Below are positions 1 to 6,979 of a stretch of DNA of 36,458 nucleotides, piece by piece; the stretch's first letter is position 1; each line of letters starts with the position of its first letter. Source of the DNA: DASQUP01 sp035641235 (lineage in GTDB: Bacteria > Actinomycetota > CADDZG01 > WHSQ01); assembly GCA_035641235.1 (NCBI GenBank), contig DASQUP010000079.1:1-36458 (forward strand). Reading direction: 5' to 3'. The notes beneath the pieces are model-generated. The model made no database searches. It was not told where the DNA came from and saw only the letters and a list, made by a program, of their open reading frames with translations. The position numbers were made by a program, and so were the translations under genes.

Positions 1-192
1 CCCGAGATCGAGGTGACGCCACCGACGCACGGATGAGTCGTAGCTTGCTCGGGTCTGGAACCCGCACGGGCAGGTAAGCCGCCTGAAGCGGCGGCGCAGC
101 CTCACGACGACGCCCTCGGAGGTGAAGCTCACCCCCGCCACGGTGGCTCCGGGGATCGCCAGCATCTTGTTGAATGCGGTAGTGGCGCGCAC
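1..192 (-). CDS. ISL3-family transposase, N-terminal fragment (runs off window start)
   Basis: The minus strand reads from a GTG at 192 through 64 codons to the window edge without a stop. The peptide starts VRATTAFNKMLAIPGATVAG and continues with a basic stretch, a CPCGF zinc-ribbon half and an RRWRHLDLG ending. This is the usual N-terminus of ISL3-family transposases, with an N-terminal zinc finger followed by the catalytic domain, which lies outside the window. A GGAGG ribosome site sits about 4 nt upstream of the GTG. The second CxxC of the finger is not obvious in the visible part, where only C-P-C is seen. Whether the rest of the gene is intact cannot be judged. The family call rests on sequence recognition, not a search. 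Confidence 0.72.
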   Translation of the reverse strand, partial: MRATTAFNKMLAIPGATVAGVSFTSEGVVVRLRRRFRRLTCPCGFQTRASYDSSVRRWRHLDLG

Positions 193-375
193 GCGTCCTC
201 CTCGGTCTCGGTTTGCTGTCGCAAGCTCCGAAACCTACGCGAGCGGCGCGTGCGCGTCGCTCCTCTCAGATGTGGACGTTTCGCGCTCTATCGATTGGCC
301 TAGGTGGCCACAGCTTTACCAGGGCATCCCTGTCAGAGGTCGCGAAGATCAACCCACGGAAACCCGAGGAGTCCC
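1..375 (-). mobile_element. ISL3-type insertion sequence, one end (partial)
   Basis: This is the 5' flank of the transposase, 193 to about 375. Read on the minus strand from about 375 inwards it begins GGGACTCCTCGGGTTTCCG and continues TGGGTTGATC, which resembles the terminal inverted repeats of actinobacterial ISL3 elements. The 183 bp between this end and the GTG hold no other gene. The boundary is approximate (within a few bases) because the other end, and so the matching repeat and target duplication, is not in the window. Confidence 0.45.
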
Positions 376-389
376 TTATTTCGTGGCTA

Positions 390-476
390 ATTGCCATCTC
401 GGCGCGCCGGCGCACCGGCGCGCCGCTGAAATGGCAAATAACCCCGGACAGGTGGGGGTGGATTGCCATCTCGGCC
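390..476. repeat. Palindromic repeat unit next to the insertion sequence end
   Basis: The motif ATTGCCATCTCGGC occurs twice in direct orientation, at 390-403 and 463-476. The first copy is half of a large dyad. GGCGCGCCGG (401-410) pairs with CCGGCGCGCC (415-424) across a CGCA loop, and TTGCCAT (391-397) pairs with ATGGCAA (431-437). The unit could be a REP-like repeat or the terminal repeats of another mobile element just outside the ISL3 end. No coding sequence is supported from 193 to 556. The rest of that stretch is the IS flank and the terminator at 502-533. Confidence 0.7.
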
Positions 477-501
477 GGCCCCGGCGACGGCCACCCCGCA
501 C

Positions 502-533
502 AAAAAAACGGCCTCCGCCATCGGCGGAGGCCG
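502..533 (-). terminator. Rho-independent terminator for the small membrane protein gene
   Basis: A perfect 11-bp stem (509-519 with 523-533, arms CGGCCTCCGCC and GGCGGAGGCCG) with a 3-nt loop is followed on the minus strand by seven T residues (A7 at 502-508). It lies 24 bp after the stop codon of the minus-strand gene at 557-865. Confidence 0.92.
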
Positions 534-556
534 TCGATCCCAGCTTCGGAAGCCGC

Positions 557-865
557 TTAGGCGGCCTTGGATACCTGGCCGGACCTAGGGTGTCCGATGA
601 TCTCGGCCACGTGCTCGAAGACCTTGGGGGTCGCGTAGCCGGCGGCGGCGATCATGAGGCCGGTGCCGATGTAGCCGAGGGCCTCGGAGCGGACGGCGAT
701 GCCCCACTGGGCGAACAACGAGAAGCTCAGTGCCCACGCCACCAGCGCTCCCAGAGCGATCGTGAGGACCGTCTGAACCTTCGAAAGGTCGACGTACTCG
801 TTCAGCATGTCGACAAGCTTGAACGTGCCGATTCCGAGCAGAACCACGATTGCGAATTCGTACAC
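557..865 (-). CDS. Small membrane protein of unknown function (102 aa)
   Basis: The gene starts at a GTG at 865 with a strong GGAGG/AGGAG site just upstream and ends at a TAA followed by a clear terminator. The protein appears to have an N-terminal hydrophobic segment (about residues 4-18), a second one centred on about 32-52 (VLTIALGALVAWALSFSLF) and a third around 62-78 (LGYIGTGLMIAAAGYA). A short polar tail GHPRSGQVSKAA follows. Size and topology resemble phage holins and other small inner-membrane proteins, but I do not recognise a family. The gene stands alone with its own terminator, next to mobile DNA. A real gene is likely; the function is unknown. Confidence 0.75.
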   Translation of the reverse strand: MYEFAIVVLLGIGTFKLVDMLNEYVDLSKVQTVLTIALGALVAWALSFSLFAQWGIAVRSEALGYIGTGLMIAAAGYATPKVFEHVAEIIGHPRSGQVSKAA

Positions 866-979
866 TTTCTCCTACCTCCCTGAAAAGCGGCCTCGTCGGG
901 CCGATCACCCCTTTTGACGCAGCCGGGAGGTAGTGGTTACAGGATTCTTTATTACAAGCTGTACAAAGTGACTCTGGAA

Positions 980-999
980 AATAGCCCCTGTGTGCTATT
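980..999. other. Small dyad in the 866-1116 intergenic region
   Basis: AATAGC (980-985) and GCTATT (994-999) form a 6-bp stem with an 8-nt loop, about 115 bp upstream of the membrane protein gene. The 866-1116 stretch holds no supported gene. The dyad could be a regulatory site or the end of the upstream minus-strand transcript, but it has no T tract. Confidence 0.3.
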
Positions 1000-1116
1000 C
1001 CATGGAGCGGCCCATCATCCAAGAATTGTCACCAGGGCGGGGGTCCAGTCGCATTCGCCGCCGCAGCCATCCGACGTACTGCCCGCACGTCGGAGACTCC
1101 CGCCCTCTTTAACTCT

Positions 1117-1521
1117 CTACCCCTCGGTTTCCTCCGGCTGCACGTGGGCGCCGATGGGGAAGCCCACCCGAGCTACCTCCCGATCGTCGAGCGTGAACAC
1201 AACCCTGTAATCGTCCGCGGCGTAGTCGATCTTCAAGTCCGCCACTTCGTCTTGGAGTCGCTCGACGTGTTCTCTCCTGGCGATGTGTAGTTCCCGGGGC
1301 GTCCCTTCGTAGACGGCCGTTCCGCCCGGCGACTCGATCCGCCACTCCTCCGTAAACGTGCCGTATTCGCCGGTCCACCCACGCAGCAGGAGGAAGGCCG
1401 CCGCCACTCCGGGCTCTCCGTTCACGATGACCTGGCTACTCAGGCCGGGATGGATCTTGCCACCGCCGATGATGAACTTCTCTCGATCGATCACCTTTGC
1501 GTACTGCAGCCGTGCGCCCAT
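1117..1521 (-). CDS. Hypothetical protein (134 aa)
   Basis: The ATG start at 1521 has AGGAGA 4 nt upstream. The gene follows the reductase gene at 1557-2633 after a 35-bp gap on the same strand, so the two are probably cotranscribed. The N-terminus MGARLQYAKVIDREKFIIGG is followed by alternating hydrophobic and polar stretches that suggest a beta-rich soluble fold. There is no signal peptide, membrane segment or clear catalytic motif. The acidic tail ends HVQPEETEG. I do not recognise the family. The strong ribosome site, codon use and operon position support a real gene. Confidence 0.75.
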   Translation of the reverse strand: MGARLQYAKVIDREKFIIGGGKIHPGLSSQVIVNGEPGVAAAFLLLRGWTGEYGTFTEEWRIESPGGTAVYEGTPRELHIARREHVERLQDEVADLKIDYAADDYRVVFTLDDREVARVGFPIGAHVQPEETEG

Positions 1522-1556
1522 CTTTCTCCTTTGCTCGGTCCCGCCTCGGTGCCCGC

Positions 1557-2633
1557 CTAGCCCGACTCGTAGGTCTCGATGGTGACGCTGAGTTCAATCA
1601 TCTCTTTCTGCAGCCGGTCCAGTCCAACCGCCTGAACAGGCGAGAGGACCCCGGCCGCCTCGAAATGTTCTGCGAGTAGTGCTTCGGCTCCTGCAGCCAG
1701 GAAGGCAGCACTCACGCCGTAGATGTCCCTGCCCATGACGACGACATTCCTCCATCGATGCCCCGATCGCGCCTCGGCCAAAACCGTCCACCGCCTCTGT
1801 CTACCCGTCTCGCCCGGGCCCTCGGGGAGGCGGCTCGCAACCCGATCTGCGACCCCTCGACCCCAGCTCGTCCCAAGAAGCGCCCCCAACGGCGGCCTCG
1901 CCAGCCGCAACGCAACGTACTGCGGCCGGCCCACGGTAGCGAACGTCTGGAGGCTCGTGAAATTCGTGTGGAGCGGAGCGAGCTTCGCTATAGCGAAGGG
2001 AAATGCCGTGCTCAACCTCACACCGAGGGGAGGCGGCATGGGCACCCACCGGGTCGTCTGGCCGGCCCGAACGGGCACAGATCGGCCGTCCTGAATCCAC
2101 GCTCCCGGGGACGAAAGGATCCCGAGCCCCGACCTGATCGTGCCGGCCGAGCCGGTCGATGGAACCGCATATGTGATGACGCCTTCGGGATTGTCCATCT
2201 CTTCGCACGCAAGCGAGATGGCAACATCCGCCGGGACTTCATCGAATCCGAGGGCCGGCGCGAGTACGAGTCCCGCCGAGCGCGCCCGATCACCATAGCC
2301 CTCAATCAGGCGGGCGATGAATTCCTGTTCTCCGGCCGAGTCGATGTAGTGACACCCCGCGCGCACCGCCGCCTCCACCGCCGTCTGCCCAAGCTCGACG
2401 AACGGCCCCACGCACGTGACGAGAACCCGGGCGCCCTCGAGCGCGCGGGTCAATGCATCGACGTCCCCAACTTCGACAACGGCCGTCTCTGGGTCGCCCG
2501 TCTCGGCGGAGAGACGTTCGAGCTTGCCTGGATTGCGCCCGACGATCTTGAAATCCAGGCCACGGCGAGCCATCGCGTGGGCGGTCAGATGGCCCGTGTA
2601 ACCGGTAGCTCCGAACAAGACGACTCCCGGCAT
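1557..2633 (-). CDS. Saccharopine dehydrogenase-like NAD(P)-binding reductase
   Basis: This 358-aa protein opens with the Rossmann motif GATGYTG (residues 8-14) and continues with typical saccharopine-dehydrogenase-like features: VGRNPGKLERL, VLVTCVGPF around 90-100, and GCHYIDSAGE around 114-124. This subfamily includes the mycobacterial trans-acting enoyl reductases, which act on polyketide or lipid intermediates, and many uncharacterised reductases. The lysine-pathway enzyme itself is unlikely. The substrate cannot be read from the sequence. The start at 2633 lies 6 nt after a TAGGCT -10-like box, so the transcript may be nearly leaderless. It is divergent from the histidine phosphatase gene and probably leads an operon with the hypothetical gene at 1117-1521. 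Confidence 0.88.
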   Translation of the reverse strand: MPGVVLFGATGYTGHLTAHAMARRGLDFKIVGRNPGKLERLSAETGDPETAVVEVGDVDALTRALEGARVLVTCVGPFVELGQTAVEAAVRAGCHYIDSAGEQEFIARLIEGYGDRARSAGLVLAPALGFDEVPADVAISLACEEMDNPEGVITYAVPSTGSAGTIRSGLGILSSPGAWIQDGRSVPVRAGQTTRWVPMPPPLGVRLSTAFPFAIAKLAPLHTNFTSLQTFATVGRPQYVALRLARPPLGALLGTSWGRGVADRVASRLPEGPGETGRQRRWTVLAEARSGHRWRNVVVMGRDIYGVSAAFLAAGAEALLAEHFEAAGVLSPVQAVGLDRLQKEMIELSVTIETYESG

Positions 2634-2683
2634 TCCTTCAGCCTACTGCGCAGGATTTTTGCCGGCGCACTTACTCTTTGCGG
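2634..2683. promoter_or_regulatory. Compact divergent promoter region with two leaderless-type -10 boxes
   Basis: Only 50 bp separate the two divergent start codons. On the minus strand TAGGCT (2645-2640) is 6 nt before the reductase ATG. On the plus strand TACTCT (2672-2677) is 6 nt before the phosphatase ATG at 2684. Both fit the actinobacterial leaderless pattern (TANNNT, start codon at or near +1). No consensus -35 is evident for either. Confidence 0.5.
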
Positions 2684-3295
2684 ATGCTCGAGCCCCATCT
2701 CACCGGCACCATCCATCTCGTGCGGCATGGACAGGTCGAGAACCCCAAGGGGGTGATCTACGGACGTCTACCCGGCTACAACCTGTCGGAGCGGGGTCGC
2801 CGGCAGGCCGAGGAAGCCGGCCTCCACCTCTCATCCGCCGATGTCGGTGCATTGTGGGCGAGCCCGCTGGAACGAGCTCAGGAGACCGCGGCCGCAATCT
2901 CCGAACATCACGAGGTCGAGATCGTTACCGACGACCGTTTGATCGAAAGCGACACGACGCTCGAAGGCGTTGGTCTGACCCTGCGCTCTTTGATCATGTC
3001 CCCGCGCCACTGGTGGCAATTCCGAAACCCATGGAAACCCTCGTGGGGAGAAGCCTTCACAGAGATACGCGCTCGAATGGCGTCGGCGCTTGCCGAAGCG
3101 GTGGCAGCCGCGGCCGGGAGGGAGGTGGTCGTTGTCTCGCATCAAACGCCGGTCCTCGTCGCGCGGCTTGCGCTCGCCCGTCGGAGCACTCCGCCGTGGA
3201 TTGCGGGACTTCCGTGTCAGACCGGGTCTGTCACGACGATGGTTCTCGAGGCTGGGAGGGTGGTGAAGGCCTCCTACTTCGTGCCTTCCATCTGA
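2684..3295 (+). CDS. Histidine phosphatase family protein (phosphoglycerate mutase-like)
   Basis: The 203-aa protein carries the RHG signature at residues 14-16 (catalytic H15), the conserved SPLERAQETA segment near 60-69, E88 in the RLIES motif and the second histidine H153 in VVSHQTPV. These are the standard active-site elements of the histidine phosphatase superfamily, which covers broad-specificity phosphatases such as the CobC and GpmB types. The substrate is not deducible. I chose the ATG at 2684 because it follows a TACTCT box by 6 nt. A TTG two codons upstream is possible. The 3' end overlaps the convergent zinc-ribbon gene by 22 bp. Confidence 0.88.
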   Translation: MLEPHLTGTIHLVRHGQVENPKGVIYGRLPGYNLSERGRRQAEEAGLHLSSADVGALWASPLERAQETAAAISEHHEVEIVTDDRLIESDTTLEGVGLTLRSLIMSPRHWWQFRNPWKPSWGEAFTEIRARMASALAEAVAAAAGREVVVVSHQTPVLVARLALARRSTPPWIAGLPCQTGSVTTMVLEAGRVVKASYFVPSI

Positions 3296-3441
3296 TCGGA
3301 TTCGGGGACGCCCTCGGGGTCGACTGCCTCCGGGTCGACTACCTCCAGCAGCGGAGACGAGCACACCGGGCATATTCGGGTATCCCCGTCTCTTACGTAC
3401 ACGTGACGCTGGCAGGTTGGGCAAAAGGCATTCGCAGCCAT
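3274..3441 (-). CDS. Small zinc-ribbon protein (55 aa)
   Basis: The minus strand encodes 55 aa from an ATG at 3441, with CPTC (C7, C10) and CPVC (C24, C27) arranged as a rubredoxin- or zinc-ribbon-type knuckle pair. An acidic tail rich in Val, Asp, Pro and Glu follows. A TACCGT box (3454-3449) is 7 nt upstream of the ATG, consistent with leaderless expression, and there is no clear ribosome site. The last 22 bp overlap the end of the phosphatase gene on the other strand. The four cysteines in the right spacing and the absence of stops make a real gene likely. Its role is unknown; proteins of this type often bind metal or assist larger complexes. Confidence 0.68.
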   Translation of the reverse strand: MAANAFCPTCQRHVYVRDGDTRICPVCSSPLLEVVDPEAVDPEGVPESDQMEGTK

Positions 3442-3500
3442 GGCGCCCACGGTAGCCTGCTTTGATCCCAGAAGCTAGCGCGTTGGAGGAATGCTTGTTC

Positions 3501-3516
3501 GTGTCGAATATGACAC
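3501..3516. promoter_or_regulatory. Inverted repeat, candidate operator
   Basis: GTGTC and GACAC flank a 6-nt centre (GAATAT) in the 149-bp region between the divergent zinc-ribbon and oxidoreductase genes. It is 75 bp ahead of the oxidoreductase start. A second dyad at 3539-3557 (arms AACCGCG and CGCGGTT, followed by TTTT) could be a leader hairpin or attenuator. Neither has been linked to a known regulator. Confidence 0.35.
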
Positions 3517-3590
3517 ATAGGTCTTTCTGTCTGCTCAGAACCGCGGCCGGCGCGGTTTTCGGCGGACGGAATGGGATCGACTGACGAAAC

Positions 3591-5162
3591 GTGGCTGCCT
3601 ACGATGCCGTAATCATCGGTGCCGGACATAACGGGCTCACGTGCGCTGCCTACCTGGCTCGCGCCGGGATGCGCGTCGTGGTCTTGGAGCGAACCGATCT
3701 TGTCGGCGGTGCATGTGTCACAGAGGAACTGTGGCCGGGATATCGAATGTCGACCGCCGCTTATTCGTTGTCTCTCTTACAACCCGAAATAGTGACCGAC
3801 CTCGGTCTCGAGATCGACGTCCGAGTCCGCGATCCCGTCTACTTCACTCCTTTTCCCGACGGGGGTGGGCTTGTGATCCCGAGAGACCCCCAGGGGGCCC
3901 ACGAGGCGATCTCTCACGTCGATCCCTCCGATGCGGACGCGTATGGGAGGTTCCACGAGTTGTTCGCCGAGGCCGCCCGCCGTCTGCAGCCGTGTCTCAC
4001 GTATCCGGCGACGCGCAAACAGGTTCGGCGGGCGTTCCGCAAATCAGAGATCGACGGATTGTTCGACCGGACCGTCGACGGCGCGATTGCCGACGTGTGC
4101 GAGGAGTATTTCGCCAGTGATGTGATGCGCGGGCTGATCTCGTCGCAGGGGATCACAGGCACGGCGGCCGGCCCGCGTACACCTGGAACGTCGTACGTCT
4201 TCTTGCACCACGCTTCCGGGCTTGCACTCGGCGAGATCGGCGCGTGGGGTTTCGTGCGCGGAGGAATGGGCGCGGTCACCGGCGCGCTTGCCGACGCTGT
4301 GCGATCGGCGGGAGGGGAGATCCGGCTCGAATCGGAGGTGTCCTCGATAGCGCTGGACTCTGCTCGGCGGGTATCGGGAGTCGTGCTGGAATCCGGAGAG
4401 GAAATCGAAGCAGCGACAGTTTGTTCGAACGCCGACCCGAAGCGGACGCTGCAGCTACTTCCTCGGTCCGCGCTGCCGCGTGAGTTCGTCGAAGACGTGG
4501 AGTTGCTTCCCACCATGGGAACGGTCGTGAAGGTGAACTGTGCGCTGCGTGGATTGCCGGCGTTCAGAGGCATGCCGGCCGGCGACCGACCGGGGCCCGA
4601 GCACCTCGGAATGATCACGATCGCTCCTTCGATCGACTATCTGGAGAAAGCGTGCCGGACGGCTGCCGAGGGCCGGATTCCCGACGAGTTCTTTTGCGAG
4701 GCCTGGATTCAGACGGCAAGTGAAGAGGGCCTTGCGCCCGAGGGCAAACACACGCTGTCGATATTCGCTCAGTACGCCCCGTACGATCCGGTCGAGGGAT
4801 CCTGGGACGAGTTGCGCGAGACGGTGGGGGATCGTGTGATAACGACGATTGAGCGATACGCCCCGGGCCTGTCGGATCTGATCGAGCATCGCCTGGTGCT
4901 CGGCCCGCGTGACCTCGAAGTTCGATTCGGACTGACCGGCGGCAACATCTTCCACGGCGAGCTCCTCCCCGAGTGGATCTTCGACCGGCGTCCGTCCCGG
5001 CCGTGGCACCGGCACAGGCTGCCCGTGCCGGGGATGTACCTCTGTGGTTCCGGGGCCCATCCCGGAGGCGGCGTCGGCGGCGGTCCCGGTCGCATCGCGG
5101 CGCGGGCTGTCCTCGAGGACTTCGTTTCGCGCGGCGCAGACACAAAAGGCCGTCCGCAGTGA
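3591..5162 (+). CDS. NAD(P)/FAD-dependent oxidoreductase, phytoene desaturase/PYROXD2-like
   Basis: The 523-aa protein starts with a dinucleotide-binding motif GAGHNG (residues 10-15) followed by VVVLERTDLVGGACVTEE, typical of the amine-oxidase/CrtI-type flavoprotein superfamily. The C-terminus carries the second FAD motif, GMYLCGSGAHPGGGVGG. Architecture and length match the PYROXD2-like group rather than carotenoid CrtI enzymes, and no carotenoid genes are nearby. The reaction is unknown. The GTG at 3591 is chosen because it directly precedes the conserved N-terminal strand; its ribosome site is weak. The stop codon overlaps the pncB start (GTGA), so the two genes are translationally coupled, hinting at a shared redox or NAD context. 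Confidence 0.88.
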   Translation: MAAYDAVIIGAGHNGLTCAAYLARAGMRVVVLERTDLVGGACVTEELWPGYRMSTAAYSLSLLQPEIVTDLGLEIDVRVRDPVYFTPFPDGGGLVIPRDPQGAHEAISHVDPSDADAYGRFHELFAEAARRLQPCLTYPATRKQVRRAFRKSEIDGLFDRTVDGAIADVCEEYFASDVMRGLISSQGITGTAAGPRTPGTSYVFLHHASGLALGEIGAWGFVRGGMGAVTGALADAVRSAGGEIRLESEVSSIALDSARRVSGVVLESGEEIEAATVCSNADPKRTLQLLPRSALPREFVEDVELLPTMGTVVKVNCALRGLPAFRGMPAGDRPGPEHLGMITIAPSIDYLEKACRTAAEGRIPDEFFCEAWIQTASEEGLAPEGKHTLSIFAQYAPYDPVEGSWDELRETVGDRVITTIERYAPGLSDLIEHRLVLGPRDLEVRFGLTGGNIFHGELLPEWIFDRRPSRPWHRHRLPVPGMYLCGSGAHPGGGVGGGPGRIAARAVLEDFVSRGADTKGRPQ

Positions 5163-6514
5163 CGTGGGTGACGAACGAGAACGCAGCCATTCTTACCGAT
5201 CTCTACGAGCTCACCATGGCGGACAGCTACTACCGCCGCGAGATGAACCGGGAATGCACCTTCGACTTGTTCGTGCGGGAGCTGCCCGAGGAACGGAACT
5301 TCTTGGTTGCCTGCGGGCTCGAGCAGGCGATCGACTACCTCGAGCAACTCTCGTTCGACGACGAGGCCATTGCGTACCTCACCACTCTCGACCGTTTCTC
5401 CGACGGCTTCCTCGACTACCTGCGAACCTTCTCTTTCTCGGGTGAGGTGTGGGCTGCTCCCGAAGGTGAGATCCTGTTCCCTCAGGAGCCGCTTCTACAC
5501 GTGACGGCTCCTTTGATAGAGGCGCAGATCGTCGAAACGTTCCTTCTCAACACCGTCATCTTTCAGACGATGATTGCCGGGAAGGCGGCGCGCATATCAC
5601 TGGCTTGTAGGCCGTTTCAGTTCGTCGACTTCTCACCGCGGCGCGATCACGGCGCGGACGCAGCGCTCAAGGCGGCGCGCGCGTCCTACATCGCCGGTGC
5701 CGCCGCAACGTCAAATGTGCTTGCGGGAAAGACGTACGGCGTTCCGGTGACGGGCACCATGGCGCACTCCTACATCATGGCGTTCGACGACGAAGAGGTC
5801 GCGTTTCGCTCGTTCGCTCAAGACTTCCCGCGCCATGCGGTTCTCCTCATCGACACATTCGATGTCGAGGAAGGCGCACGCCGCGCAGCACGCGTAGGGA
5901 GGGAACTCGCCGCAAAGGGTTCGTCTTTGAGCGGCGTCCGAATCGACTCTGGTGATCTGGATGCGTTGTCGCGCAGCGTTCGCAAGATACTGGACGACGC
6001 GGACCTGACCGAGACCATGATCTCGGTATCCGGCGACCTCGATGAGTACCGGATCAAAGAACTGGTCGCGGCGGGCGCGCCGATCGATTCGTTCGGCGTC
6101 GGTACGCAGCTGGGCACGAGTGGCGACGCTCCCAGCCTCGGCGGCGTCTACAAGCTCGCTGCCGACTCGGGGCAGCCACGCATAAAACTTTCTGCGGGCA
6201 AGGTCACGATCCCCGGACGAAAGCAGGTGTACAGGTTCCCTGCGTCTGGAACTCCCGAACGCGACGTGATGGCGCTCGAGGACGATGAGATTCCCGGCGG
6301 CCGCCCGTTGCTTGAGCGCGTGATGGTGGCCGGCGCGCGGGTCGATGAGCCGGAGTCTCTCGATTCCATTCGAGACCGGTGCCGGGCCCGACTCGAAGAA
6401 CTTCCGACGGAGCTCCGATCCCTCGACGAGCACTCCGTATTCGAAGTAGGGCTCTCGACTGAGCTACAGGAACTAATGGATCGGGCCCGAGCCATGTACG
6501 AGTCCGGTAGTTGA
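5159..6514 (+). CDS. pncB: Nicotinate phosphoribosyltransferase
   Basis: The enzyme makes nicotinate mononucleotide from nicotinate and PRPP with ATP, the entry step of the Preiss-Handler NAD salvage pathway. The protein is 451 aa, the usual size. Supporting motifs are the N-terminal LTDLYELTMADSYYR, the SPRRDHG segment, GTMAHSY with the likely phospho-histidine H203, GVRIDSGD, GVGTQLGTSGD and SAGKVTIPGRKQVYR. I chose the GTG at 5159, which overlaps the preceding TGA by 4 nt. A GTG at 5168 is an alternative. The open frame extends upstream inside the preceding gene, but that part has no family similarity. Confidence 0.93.
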   Translation: MTWVTNENAAILTDLYELTMADSYYRREMNRECTFDLFVRELPEERNFLVACGLEQAIDYLEQLSFDDEAIAYLTTLDRFSDGFLDYLRTFSFSGEVWAAPEGEILFPQEPLLHVTAPLIEAQIVETFLLNTVIFQTMIAGKAARISLACRPFQFVDFSPRRDHGADAALKAARASYIAGAAATSNVLAGKTYGVPVTGTMAHSYIMAFDDEEVAFRSFAQDFPRHAVLLIDTFDVEEGARRAARVGRELAAKGSSLSGVRIDSGDLDALSRSVRKILDDADLTETMISVSGDLDEYRIKELVAAGAPIDSFGVGTQLGTSGDAPSLGGVYKLAADSGQPRIKLSAGKVTIPGRKQVYRFPASGTPERDVMALEDDEIPGGRPLLERVMVAGARVDEPESLDSIRDRCRARLEELPTELRSLDEHSVFEVGLSTELQELMDRARAMYESGS

Positions 6515-6648
6515 TGGCCGCCGGCGGCGGAACCTAGTTTCGTCGCCTTCAGGCAGGGTAAGACCCGCGCACCCGCAAACAACGGTTAGAACGCTTCCGC
6601 GCGTTGAGAGAGGCGTTCTCCACCCCTTCCCAGGGGAGGTGAGTGAGG

Positions 6649-6867
6649 GTGGGTATCGGAGTGAGTCTTTTCCTGATCGCCACGGGGGCGATCCTCGCGT
6701 GGGCGGTGAATGTCGATGCTTCCGGAGTCGACATCAATATGGTCGGGGTCATCCTGCTCATCGTCGGCGCGATCGGATTGCTGCTCTCGATGCTGTTTTG
6801 GAGCAGCTTCGCCCCGTTTGGTCGCAAGGAGGATCGAACGGTCGTGCGCGACCGGGAGGTTCTCTGA
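6649..6867 (+). CDS. DUF6458-type small membrane protein
   Basis: The 72-aa protein has two membrane segments: one at the N-terminus (GIGVSLFLIATGAILAWAV) and one around residues 28-50 (VGVILLIVGAIGLLLSMLFW). They are joined by a short polar turn with VDASGVDINM. A charged tail contains RKEDRTVVRDREV. This matches the DUF6458 pattern common in actinobacteria, whose function is unknown. I prefer the GTG at 6649 over 6643 because it gives 9 nt rather than 3 nt from the GGGGAGG site and matches the usual MGIG start of the family. It appears monocistronic and is followed by a hairpin. Confidence 0.82.
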   Translation: MGIGVSLFLIATGAILAWAVNVDASGVDINMVGVILLIVGAIGLLLSMLFWSSFAPFGRKEDRTVVRDREVL

Positions 6868-6915
6868 CACAGCATTACCGATGACGTGAGATGTAGTCGC
6901 TCACAGCGACCCCCC

Positions 6916-6947
6916 GAGGCGGGTCGGACCCCCACCCGGCCCGCCTC
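6916..6947 (+). terminator. Hairpin terminator after the DUF6458 gene
   Basis: GAGGCGGGTCGG (6916-6927) pairs with CCGGCCCGCCTC (6936-6947) over 12 bp with one G-T wobble and an 8-nt loop. A pyrimidine-rich run containing TTTT follows. It lies between two convergent genes. The T tract is imperfect. Confidence 0.65.
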
Positions 6948-6979
6948 CTCCCTTTTCCACGAGAGGTGACGTCGGCTTT

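Noticed and set aside
914..1210. Plus-strand 98-codon frame in the 866-1116 intergenic region
   Set aside because: No ribosome site and no family features; it runs antisense into the supported gene at 1117-1521.
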